64,000 nt of DNA from Arsenophonus nasoniae DSM 15247 (GTDB lineage: Bacteria > Pseudomonadota > Gammaproteobacteria > Enterobacterales > Enterobacteriaceae), in assembly GCF_000429565.1 (NCBI RefSeq), contig NZ_AUCC01000007.1, forward strand, positions 18,111-82,110, given 5' to 3'. A model generated the notes under the pieces. That model ran no database searches, was not told the DNA's origin, and was given only the letters and a program-made list of their open reading frames with translations. Positions 23,920 through 32,868 of the stretch are shown here, one piece after another (the first letter of the stretch is position 1; every line of letters begins with the position of its first letter). The position numbers and the translations under genes are program-made.

Positions 23920-24939
23920 TTAATTAGCCTGAACTTCTTCACTACCTGGCGATACAATCTGTTTTGTATCTGTTAGGGCAATAAAAGAAGCCGTTTTAGT
24001 TGCTAATGGAAGGTTAGCCGTAGGGTTAAATAGTAAGCAAGTCACGTCTGGACGTGAATAATGGCCGACCGGATCAGCGATTGCTTTGGCATAGGTAATT
24101 GCGGCAGGTTCGAGCGTGGCCAAGAGTAGTCCTTCCTCATTTTCTGCCAGAGGGGTTGTTAACTCACGGCCATCTGGACCAAATATACGCGCATGACCCC
24201 CACCTGCTTTTAACAAATTCCGCTTAGTCTCATCAGTACATAACTGTTCAATCATCTGCTCTGACACAATGGCACACGGCGCAATAACAAAACATTGCCC
24301 TTCTGCTGCATAGGATCGTGAAAGCGCGAGATTAACTTCCGGACTCAAAGCTGCGGTTGCATCGCGATAAAGGCTAAAACTAGGCCAAGCCGCAATATGA
24401 ATTTGCTCATGCTGAGCATACATAACATATCGCGTTAACGGTTGAATGTGTTCCCAACAACACAATGCCCCAATCACGCCTAACTGAGTGGTAAATGTTT
24501 TTAGCGATGAACCATCACTTTCACCAAATAGAGTGCGCTCAACATGGGTTGGTTTAAGTTTTCGCCGCACACCGATCGTTTCTCCCGTATTACTGATAAG
24601 CCATTGAGCCATATAAAGCGTACCATGATCTCTTTCACTCAGACCCAATAGCAGCCAAATATTATTCTCTCTAGCAACCGAAGCGATATGCTTTGCTTGT
24701 TCACTGCCTAATACTAAAGAATTTTGATAATATTGATAAACTAGTGGGGTTAATGCGGCAGGTGAGTCCAACCAAAGAAACCAGGGATAACCCGGTAGCC
24801 AATTTTCCGGAAAAGCGATCAATTCCGCCCCTTTACATGCCGCTTCTTTTATTAAATCGATAGTTTTATCGATAGTTCCTTCCAAATCCATAAATACCGG
24901 AGCTGCCTGTACACAGGCAACGGTGATTGATTTATCCAT
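23920..24939 (-). CDS. Nitrilase (carbon-nitrogen hydrolase superfamily)
   Basis: 339-residue branch 1 nitrilase, likely converting a nitrile to its acid and ammonia in the cytoplasm; the substrate cannot be read from sequence. The catalytic triad is complete: Glu45 in FPENWLPGYPWF, Lys129 in RRKLKPTHVERTLFGESDG and Cys161 in CCWEH. An AAGGTG Shine-Dalgarno lies eight bases before the ATG. It sits with a broken M13 peptidase gene between tamA and ytfK, where E. coli has msrA and ytfL. This suggests acquisition or an accessory insertion. The reading frame shows no damage, unlike its neighbour. Confidence 0.9.
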   Translation of the reverse strand: MDKSITVACVQAAPVFMDLEGTIDKTIDLIKEAACKGAELIAFPENWLPGYPWFLWLDSPAALTPLVYQYYQNSLVLGSEQAKHIASVARENNIWLLLGLSERDHGTLYMAQWLISNTGETIGVRRKLKPTHVERTLFGESDGSSLKTFTTQLGVIGALCCWEHIQPLTRYVMYAQHEQIHIAAWPSFSLYRDATAALSPEVNLALSRSYAAEGQCFVIAPCAIVSEQMIEQLCTDETKRNLLKAGGGHARIFGPDGRELTTPLAENEEGLLLATLEPAAITYAKAIADPVGHYSRPDVTCLLFNPTANLPLATKTASFIALTDTKQIVSPGSEEVQAN

Positions 24940-25072
24940 TATTAATTCACCTTATAGTTGAATATCGCATATCATTTATGTTTGCGATTATACAAATGAA
25001 GTGCTTAATAATGTTATTACCCAAAAGCAGCAAGTTTATCAGGCTCTATGCTTTAGAGCCTGATATTAAAGT

Positions 25073-27099
25073 CTACCAGATACGGATTCTCTCTTTAGGT
25101 GCCAGATAAAGCTTATGCTCTTTTTCTACCTTAAAGGCTGCATACCAATCATCCATATTACGTACCACGCCATTGGCACGATAGGGATTCGGACTATGGG
25201 GATCAGTCATAATTTTATTACGCTCGGACTCTTTATTCGCTAACTCCCGCCACGTTCTCGCCCAGGCAATAAAGAAGCGTTGTAACCCCGTCATTCCATC
25301 AATAATCGGCGGTTCACCATTTGGATAATGTTCTTTAGAAAATTGCTTATAAGCATTGAGGGCAATATTTAACCCACCGAGATCACCAATATTTTCACCT
25401 AGAGTGAGTTTACCGTTAACCGTTAAACCATCAATTTTAAACCCATTATACTGCTTAATAAGTTTGGCGGTTTTTTCTTTAAAATGCCGCTGTGAAGCCG
25501 CTGACCACCAGTTTCTTAATTGCCCAGTTCCGTCATAAAGGCGACCTTGATCGTCAAAGCCATGTCCCATTTCATGCCCGATCACCGCTCCAATGGCACC
25601 ATAGTTATAAGCAGGATCAACATTTTGGTCAAAAAATGGCGCTTGCAAAATAGCAGCCGGGAAAACAATTTCATTCTGAACGGGATTATAGTAAGCATTA
25701 ATTGTTTGTGGCGTCATCCCCCATTCCCACTTCCTGACTTTTTCACCGATCCTGCTCATATTATCTTGATAGAGCCAGTTTTGTACTTGCAGATAATTGT
25801 CGAATAATGTATCTGGTTGCAAGTGCAGGGTACTAAAATCATGCCATTTTTCAGGGTAACCAATTTTAACTGTAAATTGGTTAAGCTTATTTAGTGCTTC
25901 CTGGCGGGTTTGTTTATCCATCCAGTCATTATTTTGCAAACGAGTTTTAAAAGTCCCTTTGACATAGCTCACCAAATTTTGGATCTTATTTTTAGCCTCA
26001 GGATCAAAATAAGTTGCAACATAAAGTTGCCCCAATGGCTCCCCTTGTAGTTTATTAACAATTTCTAATGCCCGTTCTTTACGTGAACGCTGTTGTTTAA
26101 TACCATTTAATTAGCTTGAATAAAAATTAAATCGAGCATCAGAAAAAGCTTCATTCAAGTAATTGGCTTTACTACTCAGATAATGGAAAAGTAAGTAGTC
26201 TTGTAAGGTAGATACCGGGGTATTAGCCAATATTTTTGCCAGTTGCTGAACTGCACTGTCATTTTCTACGATAACTTTGGCAAGTTGTTCATCAGAAAGT
26301 TTCCATTGTTGAATAAAACCTTGCCATTGATAATCTGGCGTAAACTTGTTCAATTGGCTAAGCGACATTGGATGATAATTTTTCAACGTGTCACGTGCAG
26401 ATTCTGGTGTCCAATGAACTTTTGCCAACGATTTTTCTAACGCAAAAATTTGCTTAGCCTTTAATTGCGTTTCTTTTTCTCCAGCTAATTGTAAAATAGT
26501 GGCAATATAAGCGACATAATCCTGACGGATAGTCTCCATCTGTTTAGTCTTATCCAGATAGTAGTTTCTATTATAAGCCTAAACCCCCTTGTCCTAGATA
26601 AAGAACATAAATATCAGGTGCTTTTGCATCCAACCCAATAGGAAATAAATGGCATATAACCTGGTTTTGCCATTAGATTAGTAATATCAGCATGAGTTTT
26701 TGCCTGCTTTATATTATTAAGCGCGTTTTGTACCGGCATTAAACCTGCTTTTTCAACCGCCGTTTCATTCAAATAGCTGCGATAAAGATTACGGATATTG
26801 CGTTGATTATGATTAAGCTCACTTTCCGGTTGAACTTCAAGTTTATTTATCAGTGCTTGCAGCTGTTTTTCTGTTTTGAGATATAACTCAACAAAGGAAT
26901 TAATGCGTGACATTCCAGCTGGGATTTTTGCATGGTTTATCCAATCCTGATTAACATACTGATAAAAATCATTACCCGGAGAAATGGAATCAGTTAGCGT
27001 GATTTTTTGTTCGCCGTAAGTAACGCCTTTGGCAACAGCAAAAGAGGAAGCTGTCAGAGCAGACAGACTAATAAGTAGTGCTAACACAGTTTTTTGCAT
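25073..27099 (-). pseudogene. M13 (neprilysin/PepO-like) zinc metallopeptidase, three lesions
   Basis: The combined length (about 675 codons) and content match a complete M13 oligopeptidase. A signal peptide (MQKTVLALLISLSALTASSFA) is followed by NDFYQYVNQDWINHAKIPAG. The zinc motif is HEMGHGFDDQG, with GENIGDLGGL later and the C-terminal PHSPNPYRANGVVRN. The frame is broken near 26615-26625 (shift after FISYWVG) and near 26577 (shift between GGLGL and NRNYYL). An in-frame TAA at 26111-26113 follows NFYSS. The sequence on both sides of every lesion is well conserved, so decay is recent. The fragments span 26614-27099, 26111-26539 and 25073-26035. It is unlikely to make active enzyme. Confidence 0.9.
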
Positions 27100-27475
27100 A
27101 GGAGAAAACCTTTCTCTGCTTTGAGATTGATATGTCCCATCAACTAGTGTTGATAAGCTGATAAGTTATCTATACTACTTCAATCTTTTAACAAAAATGT
27201 ACATATAAATTTAATTTTCTTCAAAATTACAATCTTTATCGCAATCGAAACATTGCTGTTTGCATAGCCAAAACCAAATTATCAAACGCCAGCCACAAAA
27301 TAAAATGCGGTTGGTATACATCCAATCTAACATGAAGCGAGTAGAATGAGGAATGGTAAAATATTTTTTGCTAATCTGGTCTGAAGCAAAACTTAGGTAT
27401 TAAAACCGTTATGTCATGATTAATTAATATTTTATTTGCGCCACCGAGGATGTGGCGCACCACTTATCAGACGAG
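27100..27475. other. Spacer between M13 pseudogene and ytfK
   Basis: 376 bp with no supported gene. The right end carries the hairpin at 27437-27459. No ytfL or msrA remnant is recognisable by eye. Confidence 0.5.
27437..27459 (-). terminator. Hairpin after ytfK
   Basis: Perfect 8-bp stem TGCGCCAC/GTGGCGCA with a 7-base loop, 17 bases downstream of the ytfK stop. An A/T-rich tract but no pure T-run follows, so this is a moderate terminator call. Confidence 0.55.
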
Positions 27476-27682
27476 TTAACCTATTTCTGTCTGGAGGATA
27501 AGCACTTCTTTATTGATTTCATTCATTATGTTGAAATGCCGCTTATCTTTAATTCTAGGGGGTAATATCTTTCCTTTGTCAAATTCAAATACTCCCATAT
27601 CTTTAATATACAATCGACCACGAAATAATATCTTAACGTAACGCGCAATCTTCAGTGGGTTATAACGGTGAAAAATCTTCAT
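27476..27682 (-). CDS. ytfK: Stringent-response modulator YtfK (DUF1107)
   Basis: 68-residue protein, same length as E. coli YtfK and collinear with it ([33 protein letters not shown], then [14 protein letters not shown]). In E. coli YtfK binds SpoT and tips it towards (p)ppGpp synthesis under phosphate or fatty-acid starvation. A strong GGGGAGG Shine-Dalgarno lies nine bases before the ATG. It keeps its place next to the divergent ytfJ. Its start overlaps the end of a small open frame upstream (27679-27918) in an ATGA. Confidence 0.9.
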   Translation of the reverse strand: MKIFHRYNPLKIARYVKILFRGRLYIKDMGVFEFDKGKILPPRIKDKRHFNIMNEINKEVLILQTEIG

Positions 27683-27918
27683 TCAACTTTTTCCTCCCCT
27701 TTGTTGATCTTGAAGTCACAAAAATGTGATTCATGACACATTTTATAGTCATAGACTCTCGTTACAAGCTTTAGTTCTCCTTTTCCAATAAGATTTAACG
27801 ATTTTACATAACATGATAACTGGTTATATAGTTTTGAATAATTATTACAATATTTTTCATTTGATGTCTTAACAACTTTGGCTGTATGTGCTAGAGCTGC
27901 TCTCTGTAGTAAAGACAT
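27679..27918 (-). CDS. Uncharacterised 79-residue open frame upstream of ytfK
   Basis: I do not recognise this product. It is Lys- and Cys-containing (four Cys), without signal peptide or membrane helix. It ends in an ATGA overlap with ytfK, which would allow translational coupling. However, no Shine-Dalgarno precedes its ATG, and in E. coli this space is the ytfK leader, so it may be a chance frame. Confidence 0.3.
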   Translation of the reverse strand: MSLLQRAALAHTAKVVKTSNEKYCNNYSKLYNQLSCYVKSLNLIGKGELKLVTRVYDYKMCHESHFCDFKINKGEEKVE

Positions 27919-27995
27919 TATATTTAAGATTGACTATGCTAATAAACAATGACAATCATCAATAACCAGTTTAGAAAAAATTAACGAGGAGCACT

Positions 27996-28559
27996 ATGTT
28001 AAAAAAGATCATAGCAATAGTAATTTTATTAACTCTCCCTATCTCTGCTTTAACTGCTACATTTGAAATCAATAAGCCAGTACCTGCTGTAACTGTTACC
28101 GATCGAGGTGAACTGCTGTTGAACGAAAATGGTAAGCTGATTTATCAAGATTGGAGCAGCAAAGGACTTGCTGGCAAAGTAAGGACAATCCTACATATTG
28201 CCGGGCGTCTTTCCGCTAAAGAGCTCAATGAGCCATTAATAGAGGCAATTAAACAACAGAAATTTGATCAGCAAAAATATCAGACAACGACAATAATAAA
28301 TACTGATGATACTATCCTGGGAACCGGTTTTTTTGTCCGCAGTAGTATTGAAGACAGCAAACGAGAATTCCCGTTTTCTCAAATCATTGTTGATAATAAT
28401 GGTGTAGTTAAAAAAACTTGGCAGCTAAAACCCAAGAGCTCGACCATCATCGTATTAAATAAAAATGGTAATGTATTATTTGCTAAAGATGGCGCACTAA
28501 CATCTGAAGAGACAAACAAAGTTATCAAACTGATTGAAACACAATTAAAAAATAATTAA
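27996..28559 (+). CDS. ytfJ: Periplasmic YtfJ family protein
   Basis: 187-residue exported protein of unknown function with a thioredoxin-like fold prediction in the family. The signal peptide ends near ISALTA (about residue 20). The conserved core VTDRGELLLNENGKL, GKVRTILHIAGRLSAKE, YQTTTIINTDD and FVRSSIEDSKREFPFSQ matches E. coli YtfJ. It is divergent from ytfK and convergent with cysQ, as in E. coli. GAGGAG precedes the ATG. Confidence 0.92.
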   Translation: MLKKIIAIVILLTLPISALTATFEINKPVPAVTVTDRGELLLNENGKLIYQDWSSKGLAGKVRTILHIAGRLSAKELNEPLIEAIKQQKFDQQKYQTTTIINTDDTILGTGFFVRSSIEDSKREFPFSQIIVDNNGVVKKTWQLKPKSSTIIVLNKNGNVLFAKDGALTSEETNKVIKLIETQLKNN

Positions 28560-28567
28560 TTAAACCA

Positions 28568-29308
28568 TCAGAATATTGATACTCTAAATCCCGGATTAAT
28601 AAATGACTCTCTAGGGGAATAGTCTAGGGTTCTACCATACCAATCTGTCACTTTAGCACCTGCCGCCTAGGCGATAGCATGGCCTGCGGCAGTATCCCAG
28701 ATATGAGTGGGCCCAAATCGCGGATAAAGCTGTGCTTTACCTTCAGCGATGAGGCAGAATTTTAATGAAGAGCCGATCACCATGACTTCATGCTGTCCCA
28801 ATTGCGCTAAATAATCGGCCAATTCTTTATCCTGATAAGAGCGGCTAATGACAATTAGCGGGGGATAACCATTAGCAACATGAAGTGATTGTTTTACACC
28901 ATCCACTATTTTCCATGCCATCCCATGCTCACTAGCAAAAAGCGCATTTTTTGCTGGCGCATAAATAATTCCCATAACAGGGGAACCCGATTTGATTAAA
29001 GCAATGTTAACGGTAAATTCGCCATTCCTTTGAATAAACTCTTTAGTTCCGTCAAGTGGATCCACTAACCAGTAGCACTCCCAATGACAACGCTCTTGCC
29101 AAGCCGGCGGTGCTTCTTCAGAGAGTAGTGGAATGTGCGGTGTTATACTTGCCAATCCAGTTTTAATAATTTGGTGAGCAATCAGATCGGCTTCAGTCAC
29201 CGGTGAGCTATCTTTTTTGTGCTTAACAGAAAGCTGTTGGCCACTTTCATAGATAGTCATAATTGCTCTACCCGCTTCTTTTGCCAAATCACATATTTGC
29301 TCAAGCAT
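28568..29308 (-). pseudogene. cysQ: 3'(2'),5'-bisphosphate nucleotidase CysQ, interrupted by an amber codon
   Basis: Mg-dependent phosphatase that recycles PAP from sulfate assimilation. The first 213 codons are intact, with EEAPPAW, the metal site DPLDGTKEF and [12 protein letters not shown] at 28667-28669 then stops the frame. The same frame continues for 32 more conserved codons ([21 protein letters not shown], then NPGFRVSIF) to a TGA at 28568-28570, exactly the normal family end. A single substitution (for example CAG or GAG to TAG) explains it. The truncated product (28667-29308) may be unstable; amber suppression or sequencing error are alternatives. Confidence 0.85.
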
Positions 29309-29391
29309 AATATATCTCGGAAAACGGCATAAATTATTTATTGAATTAGCTTATTCATAAATCAACTAATTCGCTGAAAAGTAAAACTTAA

Positions 29392-30012
29392 TTATATAAT
29401 CTCGAGTAATTCCACTTCAAAAATTAGCGTGCTAAAAGGCGGAATAGCGGCGCCAGCACCACGTTCACCATAAGCCAAATTATGCGGAATATAAAGTTCC
29501 CACTTTGATCCGGTAGGCATCAATGTGAACGCTTCAATCCAGCCAGGAATAACACCATTCACAGGAAATTCAGCTGGTTGTTCTCGTTCCCTTGAACAAT
29601 CAAAAATCGTACCATCGATTAATCGACCAGTATAATGAACACGAACCCGATCTGCTTTAGCCGGGATCGGTCCTTCACCTTGTTTTAATATACTAAATTG
29701 TAATCCTGATTCTGTCGTATTGACTTCTTCACGTTGCTGGTTGTTATCCAGAAACTGTTGTCCTTCCACTGCCGACGCTTGCTGGAATTTACGCCGCTGC
29801 GCATCCGCACGTTCATGGATCTCACGTAATGCTCTGTGCAAAGCTTGAATAGGGACAACTGGCGTTTTACTATGTAATGCATCACATAAGCCAGCAAGTA
29901 AAGCTTCTGGCTGAATGCCTTCCAGGCCTGATTCTAAAAGCTGTTGACCAACTTGAAGACCAATGCCATAACTTGCCTGAGTTTCAATTGAATCAAATGC
30001 CTGATCTGTCAT
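29392..30012 (-). CDS. fklB: FKBP-type peptidyl-prolyl isomerase FklB (FKBP22)
   Basis: 206-residue homodimeric cis-trans prolyl isomerase. The N-terminal dimerisation domain (about 1-90, [17 protein letters not shown]) is joined by a long helix to the C-terminal FKBP domain with [40 protein letters not shown] and [12 protein letters not shown]. Length equals E. coli FklB. There is no signal peptide, so it is cytoplasmic. It lies between cysQ and the rpsF operon. Confidence 0.93.
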   Translation of the reverse strand: MTDQAFDSIETQASYGIGLQVGQQLLESGLEGIQPEALLAGLCDALHSKTPVVPIQALHRALREIHERADAQRRKFQQASAVEGQQFLDNNQQREEVNTTESGLQFSILKQGEGPIPAKADRVRVHYTGRLIDGTIFDCSREREQPAEFPVNGVIPGWIEAFTLMPTGSKWELYIPHNLAYGERGAGAAIPPFSTLIFEVELLEII

Positions 30013-30409
30013 AACAGCACCTATTTATTAAATAATAAAGAATAACAGTCACAAATAAACCGGTAAATAACCGTATAAAATAAATTTAGTCAAAAATAAT
30101 ATTATAATTTTATATCAATTCATTAATTTTATAATACTAAAAACCGACATGTCGGACTTTAATTTGAAAAATAGACTTTATTCCTAAAATAATATTTATA
30201 AATGGTAATTGATGAATAGTGGCAATTTCATGCATTAAAATTATCGACTACCAACCAGAAATTCCCTTAACTGTAGTAGATATACTAAAGTAAAGTTGTT
30301 AACTTTATACAATTGATTGATAGCGACGATGATTTAGCCCGCAAAAATAGAAATAAAAACACCAGCATTGGCTGGTGTTTTTATTTGTGCCTAATAATTC
30401 AAAAAGCAA
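30013..30409. other. fklB-rplI spacer
   Basis: 397 bp without a gene, AT-rich. It includes the fklB promoter region and the rplI terminator hairpin at its right end. Nothing else is visible. Confidence 0.5.
30355..30383 (-). terminator. Terminator after rplI
   Basis: Strong hairpin AAAACACCAGC/GCTGGTGTTTT with a short loop, ending in T-rich sequence on the minus strand. It lies about 27 bases after the rplI stop, closing the rpsF-priB-rpsR-rplI operon. Confidence 0.8.
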
Positions 30410-30859
30410 TTATTCAGCAATAATATTCACATTCAGTTTTGCAAATACATCACTATGCACTTGGAAATGAACTTCGTGTTCACCAACAGTACGCAATACA
30501 CCATTTGGTAAGCGAACTTCGCTTTTCGCAACCTCGACACCGGCAGCTGTGACTGCCTGAGCAATATCACGAGTCCCGATCGAACCAAACAGTTTACCTT
30601 CATCACCAGCTTTAGAAGCGATGGTTACTGTTGCTAATGAATTAATTTTCTCAGCGCGCCCTTTCGCGACAGCCAGAACGTCGGCTAATTTAGCTTCTAA
30701 TTCGGCACGGCGTGCTTCAAAAAATTCAACATTCTTTTTAGTTGCAGGAACAGCTTTTCCCTGTGGAACTAAAAAGTTACGCGCATAACCCGCTTTAACA
30801 TCAACTTGATCACCCAGGCTACCCAGGTTTGCTACTTTATCCAGTAGAATAATTTCCAT
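30410..30859 (-). CDS. rplI: 50S ribosomal protein L9
   Basis: 149-residue two-domain ribosomal protein. The N-terminal rRNA-binding domain ([33 protein letters not shown]) is linked by a long helix (about 41-74) to the C-terminal domain ending [11 protein letters not shown]. Last gene of the rpsF-priB-rpsR-rplI operon. Confidence 0.97.
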   Translation of the reverse strand: MEIILLDKVANLGSLGDQVDVKAGYARNFLVPQGKAVPATKKNVEFFEARRAELEAKLADVLAVAKGRAEKINSLATVTIASKAGDEGKLFGSIGTRDIAQAVTAAGVEVAKSEVRLPNGVLRTVGEHEVHFQVHSDVFAKLNVNIIAE

Positions 30860-30897
30860 TACCTTATCCTCTTTAAGTCGTTAATGGACTATACCAA

Positions 30898-31447
<550 letters not shown>

Positions 31448-31455
31448 AACCAAAA

Positions 31456-31848
31456 TTACTCTTCAGAATCCTCAGCTCCCTCAATTCCTTCCAGGTCTTC
31501 ATCAACCAAATCACGACTGCGACGATCGTCTTTGGCTTTAACCATTGGAGAAGCTTCAGTAACCGCATGCTTAACACGCATAATCATGCTGCGGACAACG
31601 GCATCATTGAAGCGGAAGTTTGTTTCTAACTCATCAATCACTTCTTGCGGCGCTTCAACATTCATCAGAACATAGTGTGCTTTGTGCAATTTATTGATTG
31701 GATAAGCCAATTGACGACGACCCCAGTCTTCCAAGCGATGGATTTGACCTTGCGCTTCGGTAATAGAACCACTATAACGCTCAATCATACCTGCAACTTG
31801 CTCGCTCTGGTCCGGGTGAACCATAAAAACGATTTCGTAATGACGCAT
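31456..31848 (-). CDS. rpsF: 30S ribosomal protein S6
   Basis: 130-residue 30S platform protein. The core [46 protein letters not shown] and [12 protein letters not shown] is conserved. It ends in an acidic tail finishing EE, the kind of terminus that RimK extends with glutamates in E. coli. An AAGGAGC Shine-Dalgarno precedes the ATG. First gene of its operon, with a structured leader (31875-31909). Confidence 0.97.
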   Translation of the reverse strand: MRHYEIVFMVHPDQSEQVAGMIERYSGSITEAQGQIHRLEDWGRRQLAYPINKLHKAHYVLMNVEAPQEVIDELETNFRFNDAVVRSMIMRVKHAVTEASPMVKAKDDRRSRDLVDEDLEGIEGAEDSEE

Positions 31849-31874
31849 GAGTTTTGCTCCTTACGGATTAATCA

Positions 31875-31909
31875 GCCTCCTGTCAGGGTCAACCGCATCC
31901 CATGGAGGC
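31875..31909 (-). promoter_or_regulatory. Structured rpsF leader, candidate S6:S18 autoregulatory element
   Basis: On the minus strand GCCTCC (31904-31909) pairs with GGAGGC (31875-31880). The 23-base interior has a GGG/CCC inner helix. The element ends 26 bases before the rpsF start. It lies where S6:S18-binding leader motifs are found in many bacteria. The assignment to that motif is inference from place and fold, not from an alignment. Confidence 0.45.
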
Positions 31910-32058
31910 AAGGAACTTATTTAATTGCGGCTGAAAAATTGACGCGTAACTATACCTATCCTTTAGTTAAAACTCAAGTATTAGATTAAATCATCACTTG
32001 TCGCATATTGAATTGAGGCCGGTAATCTGCCAAGATTATCAATGATCTGGCGTTTTTC

Positions 32059-32793
32059 TCACTGACTACGCCGTTGACGTACTGCTTCAAACAAACAAAC
32101 ACCCGTCGCAACAGAAACATTTAGAGACGAAACCACTCCTGCCATTGGAATACTAATCAGTTCATCGCAATGTTCCCTTGTTAATCGACGCATACCTTCA
32201 CCTTCTGCGCCCATCACCAATGCAATAGCCCCGGTTAATTTACTCTCATATAACGTATGATTGGCTTCACCTGCGGTACCAACAATCCAGATATGCTGCT
32301 GCAATTGACGTAACGTCCGCGCAAGATTGGTAACCCGAATTAATGGCACACTCTCTGCTGCGCCACAGGCAACTTTCTTAGCGGTAGCATTAAGCTGAGC
32401 AGATTTATCCTTTGGCACAATAACCGCATCAATACCGGCGGCTTCTGCACTACGTAAACAAGCACCTAAGTTATGTGGATCGGTAATACCATCTAATATA
32501 AGCAAAAAGGGTGATGGCACCTGAGAAATAATAATATCTAAATCACTCTCTTGATATTGTCGCCCAGGCTTTACCTCGGCAATAATACCTTGATGAACAG
32601 CGTTTTCTGTCTGCCTATCCATCCATTGACGATTAGCTAACTGGATGATAATCCCCAATTTTTCAAGCTGATGAATAATCGGCAATAAACGTTTATCTTC
32701 ACGCCCTTTGAGTATATAAACTTGTTTTAAACGCAAAGGATCGCGTTCCAACAGTGCACGCACTGCATGAATACCATAAATAATTTCACTCAT
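32059..32793 (-). CDS. rlmB: 23S rRNA Gm2251 2'-O-methyltransferase RlmB
   Basis: SpoU-family (SPOUT) rRNA methyltransferase acting on G2251 in the peptidyl-transferase centre. It has the N-terminal L30e-like substrate-binding domain ([19 protein letters not shown]) and the C-terminal trefoil-knot motifs [34 protein letters not shown] and [17 protein letters not shown]. 244 residues, as usual. It follows rnr by 75 bases. Confidence 0.95.
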   Translation of the reverse strand: MSEIIYGIHAVRALLERDPLRLKQVYILKGREDKRLLPIIHQLEKLGIIIQLANRQWMDRQTENAVHQGIIAEVKPGRQYQESDLDIIISQVPSPFLLILDGITDPHNLGACLRSAEAAGIDAVIVPKDKSAQLNATAKKVACGAAESVPLIRVTNLARTLRQLQQHIWIVGTAGEANHTLYESKLTGAIALVMGAEGEGMRRLTREHCDELISIPMAGVVSSLNVSVATGVCLFEAVRQRRSQ

Positions 32794-32868
32794 AAATTTA
32801 TCAATTACTTAAATAACGCTTAAAGATAGTCAACCATGGCCAATAAAAAAAATCATTAATAAAAATAA

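Noticed and set aside
27476..27682. Initially read as an unknown small gene
   Set aside because: Length, full-length pattern and position next to ytfJ identify it as YtfK, so it is not novel.
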